From the IMG/VR virus record IMGVR_UViG_3300025872_000194, positions 1 to 31,782 of that record: a stretch of DNA of 31,782 bases. One strand, 5' to 3'. The DNA is from a virus. Both the position numbers and the translations under genes were made by a program. Positions 16,176 through 25,251 of this stretch are shown in pieces. Below the pieces are notes generated by a model. It was given only the letters and a program-made list of their open reading frames with translations, did no database searches and was not told the DNA's origin. Each line of letters begins with the position of its first letter. Within the stretch, counting starts at the first letter, position 1.

Positions 16176-19100
16176 ACAGCCGTACCATGTAGAATGTTAA
16201 ACCGCCTTCCATCGGGTAGTGCAATTGTCAGTTTGTCTCCGTAATCCGTGCGTACCTTCCCTACAACCCAAGCACCATTCCTAAGGATTACCTTTGTACC
16301 AGTAGGCATCGCATAATCCCAACCGTTGTGGGATCTTGCTCCACCATCCCTATCAGCTCCAAACTCACCGCCATCAACGGTGACACCTGAACTCACAGGA
16401 AGAATACCTTCAGCAGTCTGGAACCCAACGTAGTTGTCTAGTGATGTTCGAGAGAAGAACTTACCAGTATCTTGTTTAATATCAAGGTGAGGACCAAAGT
16501 GACCAGGACCGCTAGGACCAATACCACCAACCTTGTAGACAATGCTGGACTTCATCCGAGACACATCAAAGTTGGGGTTGTTGAGGTTAGCCTTAGCAGT
16601 ATTGAGAGCAGCAACTAGAACTTGTGGTTTGATATTCTGAAGACCAATCCATTCATTTCCCATGCCACCAACAACAGCGCCTGCATCTACTTCACCGCTG
16701 AAGAACTTACCTGCACGGCCATGAATCAATGCAATAGCAAGTCTATCCTGAGTAGTTTGATCATAAAGATCAGAACGGCTAGCCTTGCCACGTGATACAA
16801 GACCACGGAGTGTTCCTCCAATAATCTGATAACGACCAGTAGCGTGAAGGACTCCACGTGCCTGTAGATCCATTACTTCCCCTACAGTCATCTGTGTAAG
16901 AGGACGACCGAACTTCTCCAGACCTGTACCAGATCCATGTGCTACATGACCACCAGCAGAACCACCAGTATTGAGTGAGTCATAGCCTCCATTAGCAGTG
17001 TCATTACTAGACTCTTTACTAGCAATGAGATCAAGTAGTCCCTTGTAGGGAGCACCAGGACCACCACTCATGGCATAGGCCTGTGCGGTCCTAGAAAGGG
17101 ATGGACGGAACGTCATAAGCCCTCGGAACTGAGGCCTCACTCCGTCGTACACAGCTGCACTGGTGGGCCTTGTAACGGGTTGTTGGCCTGCACTCTCCAT
17201 CAGGACATCCATCAATTCAAATGGAGTCATGTTTGGGTACATGTCATTGAGAGCGTAAACAAAGCGAGGGATAGACCCACCCTTGCCTACGTTCTTAATT
17301 GCTACAACCTCATCATGAGTAAGGATGTTCGCTTTGGTGATGACCTTGTGATCAGCAGCAATTCGATTACGCATCTGTGAGATACGACGGATCGATTGCT
17401 GTTGCCCACTGTCTTGGCCAAGACCTTTGAAGCCTGCATCTTGTCCACTGAGTGGAATACCCTTGCTATCTACCTTAAGTCCGTACTTACCTTGACCTTT
17501 CTGACCAGCAGTAATGTCTTTGGAGATTTCTTGCCAAGCTTCCTGATAAGCCTCTTCAGGGCTAGCACCTTTAGCCATAAGCTTCTGAGCCCTTGCTTCT
17601 AAGTCCTGATGGGCAATAGCTTGCATCATGTAGAACTGAGAATTCATCTGCTCAGGCCCAGCAGCAAGTTGACCCATGCTTTCTTTCAAAGCCTGATCAA
17701 CAGCTTTCTTAGTGCTAGTGACAAACTCTTTACTGGCAGTATCACCTTGCTTGGCAAACGACCTAAACTGGCTGATAAGAGCAGTGCTATAACGACCACT
17801 CATTAGCTCCAACGTAGTCAGCTGTCCAGCCCTTGCTTTAGCTTCCAAGGCATCCTTAGCCTCAGCATCAGCAAGCTCTTCAGTAGTGGTGAACTTCGTG
17901 ACATCACTCGGAGGATGCTCGCGGAATGTCTGCCGCCACCACTCTTCATACTGCTTCTTCTCGTCTTCACTCAAAGGGCCATTCTGTGTTACAAACTCAT
18001 GCAACTGGGAAATGGCTCCCTTCTTCTCTTGTTCCTGATTGAACTCGTCTTGCTTATACTGCTTATAGTTGAACTCATTGATAGCGTCATCTAACTTGGC
18101 TAGATCACGACCATACAGTTCACCAAATGGTTTAGCAGTAGAGGAGCCATTTAGTGTTACACCAACACCTTTTAGTTCTTCAAGGTCTGCAGCTGTATAC
18201 TGTCCAGTCTTGGCTAGGTCTACCAGAATATCAATTGCAGCAAGTCTCTGGTTCCTGAGACCAACACTGGATCCACCAGAAGTACGCTGAATCCAATCAA
18301 GAACACCCTGAGCACCACTGGCTTTGTAGTCAGTGACAAGCTCGTTTGTTTGTTGCTCTTTGAATTCAGTAGCTAGTGCCTTCTGACGGTCATTAGCAAA
18401 TGAGATCTTCTCTTGATTCTCAACCTCACGCATCCCTTTGAAGAGATACTCATTGAGGAACTTACTATCAAGACCACGATACTGCTTTAGATACTCTGTG
18501 CGTAGCTGTGCGTTGACAGCTGCCCATACAGCAGGACCGGCATTGCGAGCAGTATTAAGACTGTAGGGCTGACCATTGATCTCAAACTCTCGATCCTGAT
18601 TCTCTGCCCTAAACAGTGGGTAGTTATCAGCACCTTGAATAGCAAATGCCTTCATGGCACCGTATTGCCTACGGCCACTCAGACCACGAATCTGAGCGAT
18701 CTGTTCTGCAGAAATACCACGCTCTTGGAGTTGTTGAATAACACCATTCGTAGCCTGATCAAATCCATCAATCTTGGCCTCACCAGCCTTGAGTGCATTG
18801 TACTCATCTAAGGTGATACCAAGTTCAAAGACAGAGTTGTATCCAGCTAGTTCCTCTGCTTCATTCTTTTGCTCTTGATAAACAGCTAGCTGCTTTCCAA
18901 GAGTTTGGGAGAATGATGCAAGAGCCTTGGTGGTTTGCTCAATGTTGCCAGCCCTTACATTGGCATTCTCTGCTTCTATTCGGTAATTCTGAGATATAGC
19001 CTTTTGATAACTATCTCGGAAGCTCTTTTGGAGATTGTAGTTACTATCTCGATTTCGAGTTTCCAGTTGGTTCTTACGCTCTAGACCCGCTGCAAAAGCA

Positions 19101-19249
19101 TTTCGATTTTCCTGCTCCTGTCTGCGGACGGCTTGCATACCACGTATGGTGCGCTCACCCTCCGCTAGGATTCTTGCAGTCTGATCTGGCGCTTTAATCG
19201 GGTCAAATGCTGTACGCTGGGCGTACCCTTGGTACGAGACTTGATCCAT
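16172..19249 (-). CDS. internal virion protein, gp15-like, with muramidase and permuted LytM-like domains
   Basis: 1025 residues. The first 700 are helical and charged, as in T7 gp15. From 728 there is a lysozyme-like domain: LLDLIASKESSND with E746 as candidate acid, GGYDSLN, MTVGEVMDLQ and ATGRYQ. The last 120 residues carry the motifs of an M23 (LytM) metallopeptidase in circularly permuted order: FGPHLDIK (H921, D923), then SHNGWDYAMPTGTKV (H974, D978), then ILHG (H1021) near the C-terminus. In ordinary M23 proteins the HxxxD segment comes first and HLH last. The second His of HLH is Asp here. The protein probably opens the peptidoglycan during DNA ejection. In T7 this activity is on gp16, so the role has moved between core proteins. 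It starts directly after the upstream stop, with no gap. Confidence 0.88.
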   Translation of the reverse strand: MDQVSYQGYAQRTAFDPIKAPDQTARILAEGERTIRGMQAVRRQEQENRNAFAAGLERKNQLETRNRDSNYNLQKSFRDSYQKAISQNYRIEAENANVRAGNIEQTTKALASFSQTLGKQLAVYQEQKNEAEELAGYNSVFELGITLDEYNALKAGEAKIDGFDQATNGVIQQLQERGISAEQIAQIRGLSGRRQYGAMKAFAIQGADNYPLFRAENQDREFEINGQPYSLNTARNAGPAVWAAVNAQLRTEYLKQYRGLDSKFLNEYLFKGMREVENQEKISFANDRQKALATEFKEQQTNELVTDYKASGAQGVLDWIQRTSGGSSVGLRNQRLAAIDILVDLAKTGQYTAADLEELKGVGVTLNGSSTAKPFGELYGRDLAKLDDAINEFNYKQYKQDEFNQEQEKKGAISQLHEFVTQNGPLSEDEKKQYEEWWRQTFREHPPSDVTKFTTTEELADAEAKDALEAKARAGQLTTLELMSGRYSTALISQFRSFAKQGDTASKEFVTSTKKAVDQALKESMGQLAAGPEQMNSQFYMMQAIAHQDLEARAQKLMAKGASPEEAYQEAWQEISKDITAGQKGQGKYGLKVDSKGIPLSGQDAGFKGLGQDSGQQQSIRRISQMRNRIAADHKVITKANILTHDEVVAIKNVGKGGSIPRFVYALNDMYPNMTPFELMDVLMESAGQQPVTRPTSAAVYDGVRPQFRGLMTFRPSLSRTAQAYAMSGGPGAPYKGLLDLIASKESSNDTANGGYDSLNTGGSAGGHVAHGSGTGLEKFGRPLTQMTVGEVMDLQARGVLHATGRYQIIGGTLRGLVSRGKASRSDLYDQTTQDRLAIALIHGRAGKFFSGEVDAGAVVGGMGNEWIGLQNIKPQVLVAALNTAKANLNNPNFDVSRMKSSIVYKVGGIGPSGPGHFGPHLDIKQDTGKFFSRTSLDNYVGFQTAEGILPVSSGVTVDGGEFGADRDGGARSHNGWDYAMPTGTKVILRNGAWVVGKVRTDYGDKLTIALPDGRRFNILHGTAV

Positions 19250-20329
19250 TTAGACTAATTGCATGTTTACGTCAATAAGGTCGTAGTTGACTTGATAGTA
19301 ACCACTCTCATGAACTGACACAGCTTCAGGATGACTGGTTAAAAGTTCTTGTGCAATAACACCTCTGTATCGTTGGGGATCGTTAATATAGTTAAATTCA
19401 TAGATATTTATTCCACTCTCTGATTTCCCAACCTTAATGATATTCTCTTTCAGCTGTTGATCAGAGAGTAGACTGGCGACACTTAGGCCAACCTGAGCAA
19501 TACCCATGATGGTACTAGCCGTATTATCTGTCCGTTGAGTCTTAGGAGGCTTCGGTGGCCTCTTAGGCCTTTGAGGATCTTGAAAGATAGTTGCCGGCAG
19601 CGGAATAGGTTTGGGCAGTGCAGGACTAATCTCAGGCCTGAGCATACGGTTGGCTTCAGCTTGCAGATCAGCACCGTACTTATCTGTACCAATCTTCTTG
19701 ATATTCACCTTATGCTGTTTCTCTGCTGAGTAGAGTGATTCAGCAAGGATGGCTTGATTCCTACCAGCTTGAGCTAATACAGCTTGTATTGTCTTTCCTG
19801 CAGACCGGCCAGCCTGCCCCATCGCTGTAGCCCTACCTTCTTCTTGCAGCATCTGAACAAAGAGGTCTTGGTTCTTAAAGGCTGTCTCTTTGAACCGCTC
19901 ATCCAACCATCTATCTTCAGATTCCATGGCTACCTGAGCAGCCATATTATTGAAGTTTAGCTGTTGCCTATAAGTCTGTTCCGACTTATTGTAGGCACGC
20001 ATCTGGTTCTTGTACTCATAATCACGGATTGCCATTCCGTGTTGCCAATCTCTATTGGCTGTTTCATCCCTCCAAGCACGTTCGTTAGCATCGTTAGTAC
20101 GTGCAATAGCTACGCCTTTCTTGGCATACCTATAGTCACGCTTCATCTCCTTCCAGTTGTATTTATCCAGGGCGGAGTTGTAGGCATCAGATGCTGAGGC
20201 GGCAGCATTGTTGTAGTTCTGCTGTTGAATACCCCCAAACACGTTGCCAACGCTTTGAGCTATGTCCCCAGCAGTGCTCCAGCCAGAACCACCCGCTCCC
20301 CAACGACTAGGTGTTGTAGTAGCTGTCAT
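19250..20329 (-). CDS. internal virion protein, gp14-like, with C-terminal S74 self-cleaving chaperone domain
   Basis: 359 residues. The N-terminal part is Ala/Gln-rich and helical (GNVFGGIQQQNYNNAAASAS, then a long charged helix), fitting the small internal virion protein gp14 of T7 (196 residues) by position. A Pro/Lys-rich linker at about 235-265 leads to the final 71 residues, which match peptidase S74: SDQQLKENI at 289-297 with S289 and K294, then YEFNYI and YRGVIAQELL and a closing VNYD. S74 domains fold trimeric phage spikes and then cut themselves off at the Ser of this motif. One on an internal core protein is unusual and suggests that it assembles as a trimer or higher oligomer before maturation. 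It lies three bases after tail tube B. Confidence 0.82.
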   Translation of the reverse strand: MTATTTPSRWGAGGSGWSTAGDIAQSVGNVFGGIQQQNYNNAAASASDAYNSALDKYNWKEMKRDYRYAKKGVAIARTNDANERAWRDETANRDWQHGMAIRDYEYKNQMRAYNKSEQTYRQQLNFNNMAAQVAMESEDRWLDERFKETAFKNQDLFVQMLQEEGRATAMGQAGRSAGKTIQAVLAQAGRNQAILAESLYSAEKQHKVNIKKIGTDKYGADLQAEANRMLRPEISPALPKPIPLPATIFQDPQRPKRPPKPPKTQRTDNTASTIMGIAQVGLSVASLLSDQQLKENIIKVGKSESGINIYEFNYINDPQRYRGVIAQELLTSHPEAVSVHESGYYQVNYDLIDVNMQLV

Positions 20330-20332
20330 CTA

Positions 20333-22750
20333 TCACGTCCTCCTATAGAATCGTGGTGAGTATTGTCCTTCCCACATCATCGAAGTAAGGGAGATCGGGA
20401 ACGGTGAGTCACTAAAGACCCTCAAATTAAAATTAGTGTTTCTTTGGTGGATAGGTAATGTGTAAACAGTCTGCGCGTCCAATGGCACATCATTTGATAG
20501 ATAATAATCCGCTTCTTGAATTGACTGAATATCGTACCATTCAGATCTTCCCTGTGCTTTAAGCTTAAATCCAACGTTAGACGATAAGCCAACTGAGAAC
20601 TTAACACGACTTACAATCAGGCTAGCCGTATAGTCAGATGTGTTTTCAGCTACTTGATAATAAAGTCGTGGTAGCTGTACATCAAACTCATACTTATATC
20701 CCATATAAACCAGACTTGCTGAAGAAGAGTAATCTGCGCCAACAAACTCAAAGTAAGGACCAGTACCGTCTGAACCACGAGAAGGAGTTACTGTATACCC
20801 GGACTCACCAGTGTTGTTTGGATCAGCGATCACAATAGCTGGTGTAAGCCCAGTAACATCCTTATAACGCAGGTAACATCTGTTTGTTTCGGTACTACTA
20901 TTATAGCTAATACTTGCAGGCGTAGCGTATTGATCAAGACAAAGCTGGACTACCTGACCACTGTCTGCTCGAACAATTACATCATCTGGCGTCTGTGTTA
21001 GGTTGGCCTTACACAGTGTATATTGTCCAGACTGATAAGTAACAACATACGTGTCATCACTATCTACTGCCACAAACTGAACAAGACCTTGTACTTTCCA
21101 GTTGAACCATGTCTGCATGATGTTCTCTTCACCAACCGTATATGTCCTGAACATATAGACGTAATCAGAGGTAGGTCCATACATTGCAATGAACGAGTTC
21201 TGAGTTGATGCCAATAGATCAGTTACAGTATCAGGAACCCATTCAGAAACAATACGACCAATGTCAATGACATCAGGGTTCTCTTGTTGTCCTCGCGTAA
21301 GCATAGAGTAGATACGTGTGTATCCAGGAGACTTGCTGAGGAAGATCATGTTTGTACCAACATCTACTGGATCAATATCCTGATCGCTTTCGTAGTTGGA
21401 AATAGTTCGGATAACAGTTGTCTTTGGTGTCAAGATACCGTTATCAGCAAACATCAGAAACTGCTGACTCTTGCTAAACAACACAAGACCTTGTGCTGCA
21501 GGTAGAACGGCATGAAGAACAGCAGGCCTAATACTTGAGCAGCTCAAATCAATAGGATCACTGTCAGTTTGAGTAAGAGCAGATGCGTTATAGAAATTAT
21601 AAAACTCACCACTCTGACTCATTGATACGTTGTCCTCAGTGAGGAACCCAAGCCTGTTGTTATGGAAGAAGGCCTGCTGAATGACTTGACCAACAAAGCT
21701 AGGGTGCTCGTTAGTATCATCATCTCCTACATTCCTAGGCTCCCAGCTGATAGGGCCAAAGGTAAATGTATTCAGAGCAGTGTTCAACAGCTGGTGAGGC
21801 ATCGTTGAGGCAGTCAGACCCGTAGACACATCTGGTGCTACGGTCTCCTCCCACTTACCTCTACCACTTGTATTGTTCTCTGCTATGAACTTGGCGTAGT
21901 AAGCATCATCTTGGTTGGCTGTATTATTGACCTTTACAACCCTATCGACAACTGACTCAATAGGCAGATCAGGTAGTACACTAACTTCATCCTGGAATAC
22001 CTTCAGACTCTCACCACCAATACCACCCTTAGCGGTAATCGTAAATGCAGAGGCTCTGCTTATTTCCAGAGACCCCTTCAGTAGTGTGACAGTAAGGCCT
22101 AGGCTGTTGGCAGTGCTCAGACTCTCAATATTACTCTTTAGCTGAGTAAGGATCTCCTCTGAATTGAGAACCTGTGTATTGGTTGTGTTATTAAGAGCAG
22201 GGTCCTCCGTGTTCTTCGTGACATAGGAAGACGTGGTAAAACCGTTAATCGTGACAGAATAGCTAGCACCATACTCAGCCGCAAGAATACGGATTGTTGC
22301 CTTTGTCTTAGCTGTATAGCTTGGTGCTGCTATAGTTGTAACAGTCTTGGTGTTATTGCAGACAATGGTAGTGTCTTGTACTGTCAGAACCTGAAGGCTC
22401 GACTTAGCATTAGAAGTACCATATGTGAGGTAGCTGCCACCAGTATTGGTTACAGTGACTGTTGCTGTAGGGTCAGCTACATTCCATATCTTTACATTAG
22501 CGCCATAGAAGACACCAATATATTTCTCGGTAGTTGTACGGTTAATGAAGAACCACTTACCGTTCTGAAACTCATTAGTAGTAGATGAAAGGTTGCCTAT
22601 CCATTTCGTACCAGGCCTCTTACTGAGACCGAATGTAGGATCAGGATAGGCATTGATCGCTTCCTTTACCTGTCCAGGTATCTTCTTGTCATCAGGTTGC
22701 TTTGATACCCCACCTAAAAGATTAGGGATTCTCTGTGTTACACTTGCCAT
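20333..22750 (-). CDS. tail tubular protein B (T7 gp12-like nozzle)
   Basis: 805 residues, close to T7 gp12 (794). It begins MASVTQRIPNLLGGVSKQPD, the typical gp12 opening, and has the family's pattern of many beta-strands with segments such as NGKWFFINR, QPLRQQ-like loops and QAFFHNNRLGFLTEDNV, followed by FYNFYNASA. It forms the nozzle at the tail tip, to which the fibres and adhesin attach. Its start codon overlaps the tail tube A stop by one base, and the gp14-like gene follows three bases after it, in the same order as T7. Confidence 0.93.
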   Translation of the reverse strand: MASVTQRIPNLLGGVSKQPDDKKIPGQVKEAINAYPDPTFGLSKRPGTKWIGNLSSTTNEFQNGKWFFINRTTTEKYIGVFYGANVKIWNVADPTATVTVTNTGGSYLTYGTSNAKSSLQVLTVQDTTIVCNNTKTVTTIAAPSYTAKTKATIRILAAEYGASYSVTINGFTTSSYVTKNTEDPALNNTTNTQVLNSEEILTQLKSNIESLSTANSLGLTVTLLKGSLEISRASAFTITAKGGIGGESLKVFQDEVSVLPDLPIESVVDRVVKVNNTANQDDAYYAKFIAENNTSGRGKWEETVAPDVSTGLTASTMPHQLLNTALNTFTFGPISWEPRNVGDDDTNEHPSFVGQVIQQAFFHNNRLGFLTEDNVSMSQSGEFYNFYNASALTQTDSDPIDLSCSSIRPAVLHAVLPAAQGLVLFSKSQQFLMFADNGILTPKTTVIRTISNYESDQDIDPVDVGTNMIFLSKSPGYTRIYSMLTRGQQENPDVIDIGRIVSEWVPDTVTDLLASTQNSFIAMYGPTSDYVYMFRTYTVGEENIMQTWFNWKVQGLVQFVAVDSDDTYVVTYQSGQYTLCKANLTQTPDDVIVRADSGQVVQLCLDQYATPASISYNSSTETNRCYLRYKDVTGLTPAIVIADPNNTGESGYTVTPSRGSDGTGPYFEFVGADYSSSASLVYMGYKYEFDVQLPRLYYQVAENTSDYTASLIVSRVKFSVGLSSNVGFKLKAQGRSEWYDIQSIQEADYYLSNDVPLDAQTVYTLPIHQRNTNFNLRVFSDSPFPISLTSMMWEGQYSPRFYRRT

Positions 22751-23361
22751 CAGCGATACAGTGCTTTATATGGTTCGTAGCTGTTGTAGTAGTTTCCTCC
22801 TCGTGGGTGACCGAAGAATGTATATTCACCTTGATTGCATTCATACTCAAGCGCCATTGCTCGGCAGTATGCTTCACGTTGTTGTAGCATCTGGTACTGA
22901 CCTGAATCACCAACAATGCGAGATGATGTGATGGTTGCAGCTCTAGCAACAATGTAATCCTGAATAGGAATAGGGAGGTCTACCCAGTCAAAATACCAGA
23001 CAACATCACAGAGAACCTCATCATCCTCCCACTCAAAGGTGTGGTTGGTGCGGTCATACAGCTTCCCATTGCGACGCACAGAGTCACGATCCCTATAGTC
23101 GGGAGTGAGGTCTAGCTGCAACACATTGTTTGGGATTAGAATCTCATTGTTAGTATCCGGAGTAAGCGGATATTCAAACTCTTTGTTGAATGTCCAGCCC
23201 TCTGCCTGAACCTCCCGAGACACTTGGATCAGTGTGTCGTATGCAATCGCAACGTCCGGGTTGGTTTGATCGAGAGTAGTAACAGGCGCCTGACCAACTG
23301 ACGCCAGAATTTCATTAACAGCTTGAAGCTCAGTCTGAGCGTTAGTGGTAGGAAACGGCAT
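22750..23361 (-). CDS. tail tubular protein A (T7 gp11-like adaptor)
   Basis: 203 residues, near T7 gp11 (196). The N-terminus TELQAVNEILASVGQAPVTT and the following VAIAYDTLIQVSREVQAEGW are characteristic of this family, as is the C-terminal part with YIVARAATITSSRIVGD and MLQQREAYCRAMALEYE. It forms the ring that joins the portal to the tail nozzle. It is the first gene after the strong terminator at 23394-23412, matching gene 11 after T-phi in T7. Confidence 0.94.
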   Translation of the reverse strand: MPFPTTNAQTELQAVNEILASVGQAPVTTLDQTNPDVAIAYDTLIQVSREVQAEGWTFNKEFEYPLTPDTNNEILIPNNVLQLDLTPDYRDRDSVRRNGKLYDRTNHTFEWEDDEVLCDVVWYFDWVDLPIPIQDYIVARAATITSSRIVGDSGQYQMLQQREAYCRAMALEYECNQGEYTFFGHPRGGNYYNSYEPYKALYR

Positions 23362-23382
23362 AACGATAATGTTATATGCTGG

Positions 23383-23412
23383 TTAAAAGAAAAGGGGGCC
23401 ATATAGACCCCC
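23383..23412 (-). terminator. strong terminator after the capsid unit (position of T7 T-phi)
   Basis: On the minus strand GGGGGTC (complement of 23406-23412) pairs with GGCCCCC (complement of 23394-23400) around a five-base TATAT loop, then TTTTCTTTT follows. It sits between the small gene at 23420-23695 and tail tube A, the same place as the main late terminator of T7 between genes 10 and 11. It would make capsid mRNA more abundant than tail mRNA through partial read-through. Confidence 0.92.
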
Positions 23413-23419
23413 AGATAAA

Positions 23420-23695
23420 TCAGGCAGTACGGCTAGCGTCAAGAGCCGGAGAATCAGCCTCAACACCAGAGTATGCAGTACGGAAACCTTGGGTCTCCGA
23501 GAACACCTTCGATGCAGTCGTAGGTGCAGACTTGCTAGTACGTGCTACACAGCGACGGACAGCGTGGTTGTCAGAGACAGCCAAGTTGCCATTGTCGGTA
23601 TAGGCAGTACCATACGCGCCAGTGATGGTGCGAGTTGCAAAGTTAGCAACACCTGCAACACCGTTACCACCAGCAGCAGAAGAAAGATTAGCCAT
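23420..23695 (-). CDS. hypothetical small protein after capsid
   Basis: 91 residues of low hydrophobicity, rich in Ala, Thr and Ser (MANLSSAAGGNGVAGVANFA), with RRCVARTSKSAPTTASKVFS in the middle. No family is recognised. It is the last gene of the capsid transcription unit, 4 bases after the 109-residue gene and 7 bases before the terminator hairpin. A minor virion or capsid-decoration role is plausible because it would be expressed at capsid level. Confidence 0.7.
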   Translation of the reverse strand: MANLSSAAGGNGVAGVANFATRTITGAYGTAYTDNGNLAVSDNHAVRRCVARTSKSAPTTASKVFSETQGFRTAYSGVEADSPALDASRTA

Positions 23696-23700
23696 TGGTA

Positions 23701-24030
23701 TTAATTAGTATAAGAAACAGTGTCAACACGGAAGGTTGCACTAGTGGTACCAGCAACGCTCAGCACGTCACCTACACGATACCCATCACCACCAGCAGTA
23801 ACAGTTTGAGCAGTCACTGCACCACCAACTACAGTAGTAGTCAGAGTGCAGCCGCTTCCATTGATGTTATCAGCGGTAGTGGCTTTAGTACCAGCAACCT
23901 GTCCAGAACCACCAGTCAATCGAGTTACACTGACGACCGTACCACCTTCACGACCGGGTTCAATCGGAGGGCGAAGGTAGTAGGTCTCGCTAGTGGTAAC
24001 CCCAACACCGTCAAAAGTTTGACGTGCCAT
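23701..24030 (-). CDS. small beta-rich protein after capsid, possible decoration protein
   Basis: 109 residues with a strong strand-and-turn pattern and a GGDGYRVGDVLSVAG motif near residue 80, a segment seen repeatedly in phage structural proteins. It has a good Shine-Dalgarno sequence (GGAGGT, eight bases before the ATG), one of very few in this window, which suggests high translation. It follows the capsid gene by 18 bases. A head-decoration or minor structural protein is the most likely reading; no direct homologue is named. Confidence 0.72.
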   Translation of the reverse strand: MARQTFDGVGVTTSETYYLRPPIEPGREGGTVVSVTRLTGGSGQVAGTKATTADNINGSGCTLTTTVVGGAVTAQTVTAGGDGYRVGDVLSVAGTTSATFRVDTVSYTN

Positions 24031-24048
24031 TGGTTATACCTCCAGCTA

Positions 24049-25068
24049 TCAGGAACGAGCAGACTGCAGTTCGATAGCAGCAGCTGGGTTCAGGGTGCCA
24101 CAACCCATGGCGAGACGACCCACGATGATGTCGCCTTGGTACATGGTACGCACGTCAGAGCCGGTGGTCTGTACTTGAGGACCGATGGCCTCAACCACAC
24201 CAGCAGCATCTTTGTGGTAGATCAGACCACAGTGGGTGCTGAAGTCACCAGAGTAGTTGTTGTTCTCACCGTTAACGGAAGAGATATTACCAGCCAGGAA
24301 GGGCAGGTTGTTGGAACGCTTAATGGGGATACCAGCGATCTCATAGAGACCTTCACCACTAGTCAGACTACCCTGATTGTTACCGTAATCGCGGTTCAGG
24401 ATGTTGCTGTCAACCTGCGAGATGAGAGCGTAATACTGACGAGGAGCCAGGATGGCTTGACGACCTTGCTTAGGAAGGTTCTTCTCATCCATGATCGAAG
24501 CAGCCTCAAAGAAGGCATCAACCAGGGCTTGAGCGTCATACTCTTTCTGCACACCCAGTTGAATCACACTACCGCCGGGCTCGGGGCCAGGAGCAGCAGT
24601 GATGGGGTGAGCTTCACGAGCAGCCTTAGCGATCTGACGGAAGATCTTTTTATCGTATGCTTCAGCAAGAGCATGGCCGATCTTAGCGGCGATCTCGCTT
24701 CGCAGCGAGTAGTGAGCGAGAGTCTCATCCAGGTCATAGACGAATGCCGAGCTAATCAGCAGGTCGTCACAGACGATGGTCTTCTCAGCCACCGGAGGAT
24801 CACCTGAACCCAGGATCGGAGTACCGGGTTCGTGGTAAGAGGCCTCCATGCGGCCGGTGAAGATGAACTGCATAGCCTTACCATTCTTCAGGGTACGGCT
24901 CTGCACAGTGCCTTTGGCGATAGTGGCGCTTTCATACGCCTTAAACATTTCGCCAGAGAACAGTTTCAGATAAGTTGCGTACTTGGTATCATATGCAGTA
25001 CCAAGTGCAAGAGGGGTAGAACTCGTATTGTTAATCGAGCCTACCGAAGTAATAAGAGTGTTAGCCAC
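24049..25068 (-). CDS. major capsid protein (T7 gp10-like)
   Basis: 339 residues, near T7 gp10A (345). Family features include LFSGEMFKAYESATIAKG after the N-terminal arm, GKAMQFIFTGR, IVCDDLLISSAFVYDLDETL, LAPRQYYALIS and the closing DIIVGRLAMGCGTLNPAAA. It forms the icosahedral shell. The start is GTG: the in-frame stop upstream lies in the palindrome at 25099-25116 and there is no ATG between it and MANTLITS. No Shine-Dalgarno sequence is visible before the GTG, surprising for the most abundant virion protein, so leader structure may drive translation. In T7 the scaffold gene is the direct neighbour; here about 4.4 kb of accessory genes lies between. Confidence 0.96.
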   Translation of the reverse strand: MANTLITSVGSINNTSSTPLALGTAYDTKYATYLKLFSGEMFKAYESATIAKGTVQSRTLKNGKAMQFIFTGRMEASYHEPGTPILGSGDPPVAEKTIVCDDLLISSAFVYDLDETLAHYSLRSEIAAKIGHALAEAYDKKIFRQIAKAAREAHPITAAPGPEPGGSVIQLGVQKEYDAQALVDAFFEAASIMDEKNLPKQGRQAILAPRQYYALISQVDSNILNRDYGNNQGSLTSGEGLYEIAGIPIKRSNNLPFLAGNISSVNGENNNYSGDFSTHCGLIYHKDAAGVVEAIGPQVQTTGSDVRTMYQGDIIVGRLAMGCGTLNPAAAIELQSARS

Positions 25069-25098
25069 AATAGTAAAGAGAGAAGTGTTGCGTCGTTC

Positions 25099-25172
25099 TC
25101 TCTAAGCGCTTAGAGAATCACATGAATATACATGTGTTCATAATAGTTATATCGGTGTCTGTCTCTCCAGAC
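25099..25172 (-). promoter_or_regulatory. hairpin-rich leader of the capsid gene
   Basis: Three inverted repeats stand between psbA and the capsid start: a perfect 18-base palindrome (25099-25116, TCTCTAAGCGCTTAGAGA), CACATG/CATGTG (25119-25136) and GTCTG/CAGAC (25157-25172). Between the last two lies an AT-rich stretch with TATAACTATTATG that could include a -10 element, but no matching -35 is evident. In T7 the capsid gene is preceded by its strongest promoter and an RNase III site; this leader is the equivalent position. Confidence 0.55.
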
Positions 25173-25210
25173 CGTCATGACTAAAGGTTGTCTCCGTAGA
25201 GGCCAATAGT

Positions 25211-25244
25211 CAAAGAAAAGGAGGTCCGACTCTGAGGTGCCTCC
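25211..25244 (-). terminator. probable terminator after psbA
   Basis: Minus-strand GGAGG (complement of 25240-25244) can pair with CCTCC (complement of 25220-25224) around a 15-base loop, followed directly by TTTTCTTTG. The stem is short, but the U-tract TTTTCTTT is the same as in the strong terminator at 23383-23412, which makes the call more credible. It begins 7 bases after the psbA stop. Confidence 0.5.
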
Positions 25245-25251
25245 AGTCCAA

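Noticed and set aside
23695-24807. Long plus-strand frame (370 codons) across the capsid gene
   Set aside because: It is antisense to the capsid and 109-residue genes, its product is Ser/Thr-rich with no family resemblance, and every real gene here is on the minus strand. It reflects codon bias of the opposite strand.
25081-25170. T7-like promoter for a phage RNA polymerase before capsid
   Set aside because: AT-rich words such as TATAACTATTATG occur, and TATAACTCACTAG lies on the minus strand near 265, but no shared motif of promoter length was found in the other gaps, so no promoter is claimed.
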